From Actinospineispora spinosispora DSM 44797 (GTDB lineage Bacteria > Actinomycetota > Actinomycetes > Mycobacteriales > Pseudonocardiaceae): 64,000 nucleotides of DNA. Below, piece after piece: positions 41,373 through 49,941 of the stretch (position 1 is its first letter; every line of letters begins with the position of its first letter). The stretch is from contig NZ_AUBB01000041.1 of NCBI RefSeq assembly GCF_000429025.1, forward strand, positions 1 to 64,000. Direction: 5' to 3'. The notes beneath the pieces are model-generated. The model did not search any database. It was not told the DNA's origin and worked only from the letters and a program-made list of their open reading frames with translations. The position numbers and the translations under genes are program-made.

Positions 41373-43751
41373 GTGAGTGCGCGTGGTCGGGAGCAGATTG
41401 GCGACGTGCCCGTCGAACTGACCTCGTTCGTCGGGCGGACGAAGGAGATTCGGGCAGCGCACGACCTATTCACCGAGGCGAATCTGGTGACCGTGGTCGG
41501 CCCCGGCGGGGTCGGGAAAACCCGGCTGGTTATACGCGTGATCGCGGCGGTGCGAAAAACCGAACCGCACGCGGTGGTGCGCTGGGTGCGGCTGGCGGCG
41601 CTGCCGGCCACGGCCGACCACGCGACACTGGAACGTGAGCTGGCCAGGGCCGTCGGCGTGAAGGACGTCACTGACCAGGTCCTCTGGGAGGTGCTGGTCG
41701 AACACCTGCGCGACCAGGTCGCCAGGGTGGCCGGATACGTACTGGTGTTCGACAACTGCGAGCACCTGGTCGAGCAGGCCGGTGCGCTGGTGCACGATCT
41801 GCTGGACGCGGTCGCCGGAATCCGCATTCTGACCACCAGCCGGGAGGCGCTGGGGGTCCAGGGAGAACGGCTGTTTCTGGTTCCACCGTTGTCCGGCCCC
41901 GAATCCGACCGGTATTCGAACGGGCCGCGCAGTGATTCGCTGGAACTGCTGGAACAACGGGCGGCCTCGGTCGGATTCGTGATCGGCGCGCACAATCGGG
42001 CCGAGGCCGTGCGGTTGTGCCAACGGCTCGACGGGATTCCGCTGGCGATCGAACTCGCAGCCGCCGGACTGCGCAGCCAATCGCTGGAGGAGATCGCCGA
42101 CGCGCTCGGTACCGGGCACGAGGCGCGGTTCCGGCTGTTGACCGGCGGCCCCCGGCACGGCGCCAACCCGATGCACCACAGTCTGCGCGCGGCGCTGGAC
42201 TGGAGCTACCAGCTGTGTGACACCGAGGAACAGACCATGTGGGCGCGGCTGGCGGTGTTCGAGGACGGCTGGGACCTCACCGCGGCCGAAACCGTCTGCT
42301 CGGGTGCCGGAATCTCCTCCGACATGGTGCTCGACCTGCTCAGACGCCTGGTCGACAAGTCGATCGTCACCGTCGACACCAGCGGCTCCCGGGCCAGGTA
42401 CCAGCTGCTCGAGACCATCCGGCACTTCGGTCAGCTGCAGTCCTCGACGCTCGGTGAGACGGAGCTGCGTCGACGGCACCGCGACCACTACCTCGCGGTC
42501 GCCGCGGCCGCCGCCGAGGACTGGTACAGCCCACGCGAGCAGGACTGGATGAACTGGACGCGCACCGAGCTGCCGAACCTGCGGGTTGCGCTCGACTGGT
42601 GCCTGCACACCCCCGGCGAGGAGCCCGCCGGGCTGCGGATGGCGGTGCTCGTCGGACGGCTGCATGCCCAGTTCTTCGTGCTCAACCTGGGGGAGACGCT
42701 CGACTGGCTGGAGTCCGCGCTCGACCGAGCCGTCGTCGGTGACCCGGCCGCTCCCGCCGACCTCGCCGACCTGCGGATCGCCGCGATCGCGCTCGCCGGA
42801 TGGACCGCGCTGTGTCTCGGCGACGCCGGCCGGGCCAAGAACCTGCTCGACTACGGCAGAGCCGAGGCACGCGGCGCGACCTCGCCGCAGCTGGCGTTCT
42901 TCGAAGGGGTGTTCGCGTTCCTGGCGTGCGGCGAGCCGGAGTCGGTGCCGGTTCTGATGCGGGCGCTGGGCGAGTTCGACGACGCGGGCAAACGGTTCCA
43001 CGGCGACCGGTTCACCGTCCTGCTGCTGACCTCGATGGCCACCGTCTACTTCGGCGAACGACACGCCGCCCTCACGATCACCCAGCAATGCCTCGACGAG
43101 GCCGCGACGAGCGGCTCGGGCTGGGCGATCTCCAAGTCGATGTGGGTGCGTGGTCTCGCACTGGCCTGGCACGACGACAACCCGCGCCGCGCGATCACTC
43201 TGGAGCGCGAGGCGATGCGCCGCCAGCGCGACATGGGCGACCGCTGGGGGCTGATCTGGTCGACACATGCTCTGGCCTGGGCGTTCGCCGAGACGCTCCG
43301 CGTGCGCGGCGGTGAGCGGGTCGAGTACGTCGCGCGGCTGCTGGGCGCCGCGACGAGCCTGCGGGAACGGACCAGGGTCACGATCAGCGGGCTGCCCGCG
43401 TTCGCCACGGCCAACGACAACGCGGAGCGGCTGGTCAGAGGGCTGCTCGGGGCCCGGGTGTACGACGCCGAGTTCGGCGCGGGCGCCGCGCTGAGCGACG
43501 AGGAGATCTTCACGCTCGCCCTGACCGACGGGACGGTCGCCCCGTCCCAGCCCCCGCACCGGTCACGCTGGGGACAGCTGACCCAGACCGAGAAGCAGAT
43601 CGCCGTCCTGGCCGGTCAGGGACTCACGAACCACGACATAGCCCGCCGTCGCGTGTCCTCGATACGGACGGTCGAAAAACACATCGAAAACATTCGCCGG
43701 AAGCTGAACGCCGAATCGAGATCGGATATAGCAGCCTGGATCCGGGAATGA
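41373..43751 (+). CDS. ATPase-containing LuxR-family regulator (paralogue 1)
   Basis: A 792-residue regulator. N-terminal VPVELTSFVGR leads into an AAA/NB-ARC-type ATPase with Walker A GPGGVGKTR and the FDNCEHL Walker B region, the TTSREALG sensor segment and the LDGIPLAIELAA block. A helical mid-region follows, then a C-terminal LuxR/GerE helix-turn-helix (LTQTEKQIAVLAGQGLTN, then RTVEKHIENI). GTG 41373 aligns the N-terminus with the paralogue at 50750-53110; in-frame starts at 41304 and 41334 also exist. Likely a signal-responsive activator; neighbours give no clear target. Confidence 0.85.
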   Translation: MSARGREQIGDVPVELTSFVGRTKEIRAAHDLFTEANLVTVVGPGGVGKTRLVIRVIAAVRKTEPHAVVRWVRLAALPATADHATLERELARAVGVKDVTDQVLWEVLVEHLRDQVARVAGYVLVFDNCEHLVEQAGALVHDLLDAVAGIRILTTSREALGVQGERLFLVPPLSGPESDRYSNGPRSDSLELLEQRAASVGFVIGAHNRAEAVRLCQRLDGIPLAIELAAAGLRSQSLEEIADALGTGHEARFRLLTGGPRHGANPMHHSLRAALDWSYQLCDTEEQTMWARLAVFEDGWDLTAAETVCSGAGISSDMVLDLLRRLVDKSIVTVDTSGSRARYQLLETIRHFGQLQSSTLGETELRRRHRDHYLAVAAAAAEDWYSPREQDWMNWTRTELPNLRVALDWCLHTPGEEPAGLRMAVLVGRLHAQFFVLNLGETLDWLESALDRAVVGDPAAPADLADLRIAAIALAGWTALCLGDAGRAKNLLDYGRAEARGATSPQLAFFEGVFAFLACGEPESVPVLMRALGEFDDAGKRFHGDRFTVLLLTSMATVYFGERHAALTITQQCLDEAATSGSGWAISKSMWVRGLALAWHDDNPRRAITLEREAMRRQRDMGDRWGLIWSTHALAWAFAETLRVRGGERVEYVARLLGAATSLRERTRVTISGLPAFATANDNAERLVRGLLGARVYDAEFGAGAALSDEEIFTLALTDGTVAPSQPPHRSRWGQLTQTEKQIAVLAGQGLTNHDIARRRVSSIRTVEKHIENIRRKLNAESRSDIAAWIRE

Positions 43752-43755
43752 GCGC

Positions 43756-43789
43756 TACGTAGTTCAAAAGATACGTAGCCGTCTACGTA
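43756..43789. promoter_or_regulatory. Three TACGTA sites upstream of LysR gene
   Basis: TACGTA occurs at 43756-43761, 43772-43777 and 43784-43789, the first two flanked to give CTACGTAG-type palindromes. They lie 5 bases after the LuxR-ATPase stop and about 80 bases before the LysR start: candidate operator cluster. Confidence 0.5.
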
Positions 43790-43868
43790 CTTGTTCGGTG
43801 GCAGAACCGGGCCGTTTTCCGAGATTCTGTTGCGGTCGTCCGAAAACAACTTCGTCCTGACAGGCGTG

Positions 43869-44819
43869 ATGAACGTAGTCAACCTCGACCTGAATCTGCT
43901 CGTCTCGCTGGATGCGCTGCTGCGCGAACGGAGCGTGACCAGGGCGGCCGCGCGCATGGGCCTGGGGCAACCGGCGCTCAGCATGGCGCTGCGCAGGTTG
44001 CGCAGGCATTTCGGTGACGAGCTGCTGACCAGGGTCGGCAACAGTTACGAGCTGACGCCCCTGGCGTTGCGGCTGCGCGAGCCGGCCGCCGAGGCGCTGG
44101 CCGGTTTCGAGCGTGTGTTCACCTCGACCCCGGCGTTCGACCAGGCCACGACACGGCGCCGGTTCCACGTGCTGTGCTCGGACAACACGACGGCGATGCT
44201 CGGACCGCTGGTCAGCACAATTCTCGCGGAACGCGCGCCGGGTGCCAGTGTCCGGTTCAGCCAACCGGAGAATCGCCAGCCGGACAGCGGCGAAACGGAC
44301 ACCTGGGGCGAGGGCATTCTCCGGCGTCACGACGCGGTTGTCGCGCCCCACGGAGTTTTCCCGGGCCGCCCGCACCTGGAATTGTGGACCGATAGCTGGG
44401 TGGCCCTGGTGTGGAGCGGAAACACCCGGATCGGTTCGGTACTGACCTCGGAGAATCTCGCCGAGTTTCCCTGGGTCCTGTTCGACAACGACACGTTGTT
44501 GCCGCCGCCCCCGCCGAGGCACCTGCTCGACCCCCGGATTCAGGTGCTGGTCGACAGTTTCCTGGCGATGCCGTTCTACATCGTCGGGACCGACCGTCTC
44601 GCGCTGCTCCCGGCCGGGCTCGCGGCCCGCTGGAGAAGTGACACCGAGCTGCGGGTGCTGCCCTTGCCCGGCGCGCCCGCGCCGATCAACAACGCGCTGT
44701 GGTGGCACCCGACGCACACCGACGATCCCGAACACAGCTGGTTCCGCGCGGTGTTCGCCGAAGCGGGCCAACGACTGGCCAGAGCCCGCCCGGCCTCGTC
44801 GCTGCGGTCGACCGCTTGA
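43869..44819 (+). CDS. LysR-family regulator (NodD/SyrM-like)
   Basis: A 316-residue LysR regulator. It starts NLDLNLLVSLDALL, the hallmark of the NodD/LeuO-like branch, with the helix-turn-helix at about 20-45 (SVTRAAARMGLGQPALSMAL) and an effector domain after residue 90. ATG 43869 gives the usual N-terminus. Its TGA overlaps a possible TTG start of the NOS-like gene (TTGA at 44816-44819), suggesting coupled translation. TACGTA sites upstream may be its autoregulatory operators. Confidence 0.88.
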   Translation: MNVVNLDLNLLVSLDALLRERSVTRAAARMGLGQPALSMALRRLRRHFGDELLTRVGNSYELTPLALRLREPAAEALAGFERVFTSTPAFDQATTRRRFHVLCSDNTTAMLGPLVSTILAERAPGASVRFSQPENRQPDSGETDTWGEGILRRHDAVVAPHGVFPGRPHLELWTDSWVALVWSGNTRIGSVLTSENLAEFPWVLFDNDTLLPPPPPRHLLDPRIQVLVDSFLAMPFYIVGTDRLALLPAGLAARWRSDTELRVLPLPGAPAPINNALWWHPTHTDDPEHSWFRAVFAEAGQRLARARPASSLRSTA

Positions 44820-45679
44820 GCCCGTCGAGCGTGGACGGGCACACCGAAGAAGCGCTCTCCTCGGCGGCAGCCGTCGCCTGGCACCACCATGCGCGGCTCG
44901 CGGGCTGGCCGATGCAATGGCCGCTCACCGTGCACGACCGTCGCGGCTGCGCCGATACCGACGACGTGTTCGCCGCCTGCCTGGAACACCTGGCGCAGGC
45001 CACGAACGACGGCAAGGTCCGGCCGCTGATCACGGTGTTCGCGCCGCGCACCGACCGCACCCATCGAATCTGGAACTCACACCTGGTCCGGTACGGCTGC
45101 TGGGAGGGGCGCGACGGCGACCTGCTCGGTGACCCGCTCAACCTCGAGCTGACCGGCGCGATCGAGGCCCTCGGCTGGCGCCCGCGCGGCGGACCGGGCC
45201 GGTTCGTGCCACTTCCGCTGGTCATCGAACCCCCGCGCGGGCGGCCGAGGCTGTACGAGGTGCCCCGGGAGCTGATCCTCGAGGTCCCGATCACGCACCC
45301 GGAGTACGACTGGTTCGCCCGGCTGGGGTTGCGCTGGCCCGCCGTGTCACCGGTCAGCGGCATGGTCCTGCGCGCCGGGCACTCCCGCTACGCCGCGGTC
45401 TTCAACGGATGGCACGCGGGCCACGAGCTGAGTGGACGCAGCTTCGTCGAGTTCAACCGCTACAACCTGCTGCTGCGGATCGCCAGGGGGCTGATGGTCG
45501 AGTCGGACGACGACGCGCGCTGGATCGACCGGGTCGCCACGGAGCTGGCCCGCGCGGTAGACCACTCCTACCGCACGGCCGGGATCACGGTCTCCGACCA
45601 CACCGCCCTGCCCTACCCGCTCCCCCCACCCACCCACCCCACCCCCGCCTTCACCCACCAACCGTCCCCCTGGCGCTGA
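44816..45679 (+). CDS. Nitric-oxide-synthase-oxygenase-like protein lacking the heme-ligand cysteine
   Basis: A 287-residue protein that aligns along most of its length with bacterial NOS oxygenase domains: HTEEAL and VAWHHHARLAG (about 9-30), ATNDGKVRP-ITVF (62-75), RIWNSHLVRY (84-93), GDP (105-107), ELILEVPITHP (152-162), LGLRWPAVSPVSGM (170-183), FNGWHAGHEL (196-205), RYN, and ITVSDH. In NOS the first block is AWRNSxRCIGR with Cys as heme ligand; here Leu28 stands in that place. The substrate-binding Glu is kept (E204). The N-terminal hook and the C-terminal pterin/dimer segment are missing (family about 350-370). TTG 44816 overlaps the LysR stop; GTG 44831 is the alternative. NO synthesis by the known mechanism is doubtful. 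Confidence 0.75.
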   Translation: MSPSSVDGHTEEALSSAAAVAWHHHARLAGWPMQWPLTVHDRRGCADTDDVFAACLEHLAQATNDGKVRPLITVFAPRTDRTHRIWNSHLVRYGCWEGRDGDLLGDPLNLELTGAIEALGWRPRGGPGRFVPLPLVIEPPRGRPRLYEVPRELILEVPITHPEYDWFARLGLRWPAVSPVSGMVLRAGHSRYAAVFNGWHAGHELSGRSFVEFNRYNLLLRIARGLMVESDDDARWIDRVATELARAVDHSYRTAGITVSDHTALPYPLPPPTHPTPAFTHQPSPWR

Positions 45680-45689
45680 CCCCCCGGGC

Positions 45690-45761
45690 GCTCGCACAGA
45701 GCTTCTCCACGCCGCACAGAGGCTGGGGCCTCTGTGCGGCGTGCACTCGCTCTGTGCGAGC
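45690..45761. terminator. Nested hairpin between convergent genes
   Basis: Outer arms GCTCGCACAGAGC (45690-45702) and GCTCTGTGCGAGC (45749-45761); inner arms GCCGCACAGAGGC (45711-45723) and GCCTCTGTGCGGC (45728-45740). Located between the NOS-like gene and the convergent quinone reductase gene. Confidence 0.7.
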
Positions 45762-45777
45762 TGAGGACGTGCGCCGG

Positions 45778-46767
45778 TCAGACGGTGGCGACGAGCTTGC
45801 CGAACTGGGTGCCCGACTCCAGGTGCCGGTGCGCGTCGACCAGGTCGTCGAAGGCGAAGACGGTGTCCACGGTCGGGGTGAACGCGCCGCTGCGCAGGCC
45901 GGAGACGACAAACGTCTCGCCCTTGCGCAGCCGCTCCGGGTCGGTGCTCGTCTCGTACAGGACGTAGGCGCGCATCGCGCGTGAGGACATCGTGCCCATC
46001 GGCGGGAACGGCGTGTCGGCCCCGCTGAGCTGGCCGTAGACGAACAGGTCCCCGCCGGGGGCGAGCGCCGAGGCCAGCCCGACCACCCCGGGGCCGGCGA
46101 CGGCGTCGAACACGAACTCGGCGCCGCGACCACCGGTCAGTTCGAGGATTCGTTCGCTGACGTCCTCCTCGTCGGTGACGATCACCTCCGCCGCCCCCGC
46201 CTTGCGCAGCCGCTCCGCCTTGTCTCGGCTACGAGTCGTGGCGATCGGCACCGCGCCGACCCGGTGCGCGATCTGGATCGCGGCCAGGCCCACGCTGCTG
46301 GAGGCCGCGGTCAGCACGACCGTGTCGCCCGCACCCATGCCGCCCACCTCGATCAACGCCCCGTACGCCGTCAGGTACGGCATCCAGACCGCCGCGCCGG
46401 CGACGTCGTCGAGGAACTCGGGCCGGTGCAGCACCGCGGCGGCCGGCACGATCGTGCGTTCGGCGTAGACGGCGTAGTCGTTCATCGAGAACGCGGGCAC
46501 GACGCTGATCGGCTCACCGACCGCGAACCCCGTGACACCCGCGCCGACGGCCTCGACGACACCGTCGGCCTCGGCACCCAGGCCGGCGGGGAACCGCCGG
46601 ACCGCCTCGATGTACTGGCCGCTCCGGAACAACGACTCGGCGCGGTTGAGGCCGATCGCGGTGACCCGGATCCGCAGCTCGCCGGGCCCGGGCTCGCCGA
46701 CCTGCACCTCCTCGATCCGCAGGACCTCCGGTCCGCCCAGCTCGTGGAACCGCACCGCTCTCGTCAT
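45778..46767 (-). CDS. Zinc-independent quinone oxidoreductase (MDR family)
   Basis: A 329-residue medium-chain dehydrogenase/reductase of the quinone oxidoreductase type. N-terminal GroES-like fold (GPEVLRIEEV, GLNRAESLFR), then the NADPH-binding VVLTAASSSVGLAAIQIA near 150-167 in place of the GxxxGxxG of others. No catalytic-zinc Cys/His set is present. It reduces quinones or enones with NADPH. It is divergent from the ArsR-family gene at 46865, whose operator region lies between. Confidence 0.88.
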   Translation of the reverse strand: MTRAVRFHELGGPEVLRIEEVQVGEPGPGELRIRVTAIGLNRAESLFRSGQYIEAVRRFPAGLGAEADGVVEAVGAGVTGFAVGEPISVVPAFSMNDYAVYAERTIVPAAAVLHRPEFLDDVAGAAVWMPYLTAYGALIEVGGMGAGDTVVLTAASSSVGLAAIQIAHRVGAVPIATTRSRDKAERLRKAGAAEVIVTDEEDVSERILELTGGRGAEFVFDAVAGPGVVGLASALAPGGDLFVYGQLSGADTPFPPMGTMSSRAMRAYVLYETSTDPERLRKGETFVVSGLRSGAFTPTVDTVFAFDDLVDAHRHLESGTQFGKLVATV

Positions 46768-46819
46768 GACGCATCCGTTCTGTCCGCTCGAACTTTGACT
46801 CTCATCGTACTTCGACGTC

Positions 46820-46834
46820 CATCGTATTTCGATG
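46820..46834. promoter_or_regulatory. ArsR-type operator dyad
   Basis: CATCG-TATTT-CGATG (46820-46834), with a degenerate second copy TCATCGTACTTCGACG at 46802-46817 and a GTCGTAC at 46838-46844. It lies between the divergent quinone reductase and ArsR genes. Confidence 0.6.
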
Positions 46835-46864
46835 CCTGTCGTACAATTGGTCGGGGAGGACGCG

Positions 46865-47194
46865 ATGGTGACGACACGACAGGACGGGCGCGTTCCGGCT
46901 CACCCGGATCCCGCGGCGATCGACCTGCAGCAGGTGCTCGACGCGCTGGTCGACCCGGTGCGGCGGCTGATCGTCCGCGAGCTGCACGCCGCCGGTCAGG
47001 CACTCAGCTGCGGCACGATCGACCTGCCGGTGAGCAAGTCCACCGCGACCCACCACTTCCACGTGCTGCGCGAGGCCGGCCTGATCCGCCAGTACTACAT
47101 CGGCACGTCCCGGATGAACGAACTGCGCGGCGACGAGTTCGAGCAGGCCTTCCCCGGCCTCCTCCCCGCACTACGGGCGAGCGACCGCGGCTGA
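46865..47194 (+). CDS. ArsR-family winged-helix regulator
   Basis: A 109-residue ArsR-type regulator: LVDPVRRLIVRELHAAG, then SKSTATHHFHVLREAGLIRQ (recognition helix and wing) near 52-75. No metal-binding CxC motif in the recognition helix, so a non-metal ligand is likely. ATG 46865 is near GGGGAGGA. Divergent from the quinone reductase it probably represses, possibly in response to a quinone or electrophile (inference). Confidence 0.88.
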   Translation: MVTTRQDGRVPAHPDPAAIDLQQVLDALVDPVRRLIVRELHAAGQALSCGTIDLPVSKSTATHHFHVLREAGLIRQYYIGTSRMNELRGDEFEQAFPGLLPALRASDRG

Positions 47195-47256
47195 ACGAGC
47201 CCGCGCTCGCATGATCACCACCGCCTCAGGGCTGATCGGCCGCCGAAAAAGAGCCC

Positions 47257-47718
47257 TCACGCGGTGGTGATCATGAGCTGGAGGATTTGTTCGCCGGTGG
47301 GCAGTGCGGTCTCGCGGCCGGTCGGGGTGAAGCCCGCGATCTCGTACAGCCGACGGGCCGCCAGGTTGCCTCGGCCGGTCCAGAGCTGGAGGAGCCGGTA
47401 GCCGCGATCCCTCGCTGACCGGGCGGTCTCGGCCAGCAGTAGTCGACCGATGCCTCGACTCCATTGGGCCGGGTCGACGAACACCATCGACACGTGACAC
47501 AGCTCGGGCAGCGGGTCCCCGGCGCCGTCCCGGTCGCGGCCCGGTTCGGCCAGGACCATCCCGACCACGGCCTCGGATGTCCGCGCCACGACGACCAGCG
47601 CGGCGGGGTCGGCCAGCTTCGCGGCCACGCGCGCGATCCGCCGCTCGTCCGGGATCTTGCCCCTGGCGGTGTTGGCTCGCAGCCAGACCCGGTGCGCGCC
47701 CGCCAGGTCGGACGGCAC
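47257..47718 (-). CDS. GNAT-family N-acetyltransferase
   Basis: A 153-residue GNAT. The acetyl-CoA loop is QWSRGIGRLLL (about 84-94), preceded by the strand ELCHVSMVFVDP and followed by ARRLYEIAGF. N-acetylation of an amine is expected; substrate unknown. The start is a GTG at 47718 with no better upstream start in frame. It is followed 32 bp upstream by a DUF3224 gene on the same strand. Confidence 0.82.
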   Translation of the reverse strand: MPSDLAGAHRVWLRANTARGKIPDERRIARVAAKLADPAALVVVARTSEAVVGMVLAEPGRDRDGAGDPLPELCHVSMVFVDPAQWSRGIGRLLLAETARSARDRGYRLLQLWTGRGNLAARRLYEIAGFTPTGRETALPTGEQILQLMITTA

Positions 47719-47750
47719 CGCCGTCCCGACCGTGACCGGCCGATCCGCGG

Positions 47751-48146
47751 TCAGGACTCGAAGGAGTAGACGAGGGTCAGCACGCCCTGGCTGGCCTCGG
47801 TCGCGTGGCCGGACAGTCCGCTGAGCTCGCCCGTTCCCGAGTGCGGGACCACGGTGCCGAAGACGCTCTGCTCGTCGCCGTCGGCGAGGCCGCCGTGCTG
47901 GATCACGAACGTGCCGCGCTTGCCGTCGAGAGTGCCCCGGATGCGCTCCGACGCGACGTAACCGCCACCCTTACGGCCCTGCGCGGTGAGCACCTCGACG
48001 GTCCCAGTGCCCTCCAGCTCGCCCCGGTAGGTCTTGCGGATCACGACCCTGGTGAGCTTCGGCCCCTCGTCCGGCTCGTCATAGGGCACCTCGTCCCAGC
48101 TGTCGATGGAGAACTCGGCGTTGAGCGTGCGCTGTGCGTCGGTCAC
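47751..48146 (-). CDS. DUF3224-domain protein
   Basis: A 131-residue single-domain protein of the DUF3224 type: LNAEFSIDSWDE, then GTGTVEVLTA, FVIQHGGLADG and the closing GELSGLSGHA segment typical of this small beta-barrel-like family. No catalytic residues are known. GTG 48146 gives the family start; further in-frame GTGs are a few codons upstream. Confidence 0.75.
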   Translation of the reverse strand: MTDAQRTLNAEFSIDSWDEVPYDEPDEGPKLTRVVIRKTYRGELEGTGTVEVLTAQGRKGGGYVASERIRGTLDGKRGTFVIQHGGLADGDEQSVFGTVVPHSGTGELSGLSGHATEASQGVLTLVYSFES

Positions 48147-48216
48147 GACCACAGACTGCCAGCCATACCTGACAATTTGCGTCAGCATCAGCCGAGCGAG
48201 CCTCTGCGAGGTGCCC

Positions 48217-49062
48217 TCACGCGCCGAGCGCGTCTCGCGCGGTGTGTGGTTCGTGGCCCAGGAGGGTGCCGAGCAGGGGGTCGACTCCGGCGAAGAAGCC
48301 GTCCCTGGCGGCCTGGTAGATACCCAGCGTGAAGCGCGCGCTGAACTCGTCGTGTCCGGCGGCGGCCTGCGCGGCGAGCCAGTCGTCCTGGTCGATCACC
48401 GCGAACCCGATCGCGGCGCCGGTCAGTTCGGATGCCATCGCGGCAAGGTCCTGGAACGTCGGCGCGCCGGCCGCGGTGATCGTCGTGGGGCCGTCGTAGG
48501 CGCCGTCCGAGGCGAGGATGATCGCGGCGACCCTGGCCGCGTCCTCGCGCGCGGTCCAGGACACCGGCCCGTCGGCGGGCACGGTCACGACACCGCTCTC
48601 GCGCCACGGGCCCATCAACGGGTCGAGGCTGTGCGCGTAGAAGCCGTTGCGCAGTGAGGTCCACGCGACGCCGGAACCGGCGAGCAGCTGCTCGGTCGCG
48701 GCATGGACGCGCGCGGGGGCGAACGGGCTGTCGAGGGCCGCGCCCTGGTGGCTCGTGTAGAGGATGCGGCCGACCCCGGCGGTGACGGCCGCGCTGATCG
48801 CGCCGCGATGCAGATCGACCGCGTCGGCCCCCGGATCGTTGGAGGACACCAGAAGTAGCTGGTCGGCGCCGTCGAACGCGCCCGGCAGTGAGTCCGGGTC
48901 GGCGTAGTCGCCGCCTCGCACGGCCACGCCTCGATCCGCGAACCGCTGGGCCCTGGCCGGGTCGCGGACCACCACGGTGATTTCTTCGGGCGCTACGAGG
49001 TCAAGCAGGTGGTCGACGGTGGCGCCGTTGAGTGCGCCGGTCGCTCCGGTGACAGTGATCAT
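48217..49062 (-). CDS. NmrA-like NAD(P)-binding reductase (QorB-like)
   Basis: A 281-residue atypical SDR. It starts MITVTGATGALN with the NADP-binding GxxGxxG-like loop, then VVVRDPARAQ, GDYADPDSL and YTSHQGA near 102, the pattern of NmrA/QorB-type quinone reductases and sensors. It is divergent from a TetR gene (74 bp between starts) that probably regulates it. Reduction of a quinone or aldehyde is plausible. Confidence 0.85.
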   Translation of the reverse strand: MITVTGATGALNGATVDHLLDLVAPEEITVVVRDPARAQRFADRGVAVRGGDYADPDSLPGAFDGADQLLLVSSNDPGADAVDLHRGAISAAVTAGVGRILYTSHQGAALDSPFAPARVHAATEQLLAGSGVAWTSLRNGFYAHSLDPLMGPWRESGVVTVPADGPVSWTAREDAARVAAIILASDGAYDGPTTITAAGAPTFQDLAAMASELTGAAIGFAVIDQDDWLAAQAAAGHDEFSARFTLGIYQAARDGFFAGVDPLLGTLLGHEPHTARDALGA

Positions 49063-49093
49063 GAACAGCTCCTGTTAGCGATGGAATCAGTAA

Positions 49094-49135
49094 AGCGTTA
49101 TCGTTGAAAACATACGTTAACAGTGGAGCGTTATC
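49094..49135. promoter_or_regulatory. Repeated AGCGTTATC sites in the reductase/TetR promoter
   Basis: AGCGTTATC occurs at 49094-49102 and 49127-49135, with ACGTTAAC between (49114-49121) acting as a partial inverted copy. The second site abuts the first possible ATG of the TetR gene. Confidence 0.55.
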
Positions 49136-49876
49136 ATGGGAAACGTGACCGAGATGACCAGCAGCAGGAGCGATACGCGGTCGAAGATCGTCGACGCCGC
49201 TGAGCGACTGCTCCGCGAACAGGGGCCGACGGCGGTGACGACCCGCGCGGTCGCGGAAGGGGCCGGCGTACAGGCCCCGACGATCTACCGGCTGTTCGGC
49301 GACAAGGACGGTCTGCTGGACGCCGTGGCCGAACACGTGATGGCCACCTACGTGTCCGCCAAGGCCGAGATCGTGCGGGCCGCGTCGGCGGACGACGTCG
49401 ACCCGGTCGAGGACCTGCGCGCCGGATGGCGAGCGCAGATCGAGTTCGGCACGGCCAACCCGACGCTGTTCGTCCTGCTCAGTGACCCCGAGCGTGCGCG
49501 GCGCTCGCCTGCGGCGCGGACGGGTATGGACGTGCTGCGGTCGCGGGTCCACCGGGTCGCGCTGGCCGGGCGGCTGCGGGTCGGCGAAGAGCGTGCGGTC
49601 GAGCTGATCCACGCGGCTGGCACCGGGGCGGTGCTCACGCTCCTGTCGACACCGCCCTCGGACCGCGACCCCGGCCTCGCCGACGACCTGTTCGACGCCG
49701 TCCTGCGTCGCATCCTCACCGACACCGCACCGTTCGCCGAGGACGGACCACTGGCGTCAGCCGTGGCACTGCGTGCCGTCACACCGGCGCTCGACATGCT
49801 CAGCGACGCCGAACGGCAGCTGCTGACCGAATGGCTCGACCGCGCGATCAGCGCCGCATCACCCGTGACGCGATGA
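49136..49876 (+). CDS. TetR-family regulator
   Basis: A 246-residue TetR regulator with the helix-turn-helix at about 27-52 (VTTRAVAEGAGVQAPTIYRLFGDKDGLL in two blocks) and a TetR C-terminal ligand domain. ATG 49136 is adjacent to an operator-like repeat; GTG 49145 or ATG 49154 would leave room for a ribosome site and are equally plausible. Divergent from the NmrA-like reductase. Confidence 0.88.
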   Translation: MGNVTEMTSSRSDTRSKIVDAAERLLREQGPTAVTTRAVAEGAGVQAPTIYRLFGDKDGLLDAVAEHVMATYVSAKAEIVRAASADDVDPVEDLRAGWRAQIEFGTANPTLFVLLSDPERARRSPAARTGMDVLRSRVHRVALAGRLRVGEERAVELIHAAGTGAVLTLLSTPPSDRDPGLADDLFDAVLRRILTDTAPFAEDGPLASAVALRAVTPALDMLSDAERQLLTEWLDRAISAASPVTR

Positions 49877-49941
49877 GTTTCGGCCCGGCCCCAGGTCTGT
49901 TCTGGTGACCGCAGTCGACGCGAGACTCCCCGGAGGACACC

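Noticed and set aside
41466-43559. 697-codon minus-strand open frame inside the LuxR-ATPase gene, and the similar 620-codon plus-strand one at 51254-53116
   Set aside because: Both are mirror frames of paralogous real genes; their similarity to each other follows from the homology of the opposite strands.
44699-44815. Longer N-terminus for the NOS-like protein inside the LysR gene
   Set aside because: The added residues do not resemble the NOS N-terminal hook and coincide with the well-conserved LysR C-terminal coding sequence.
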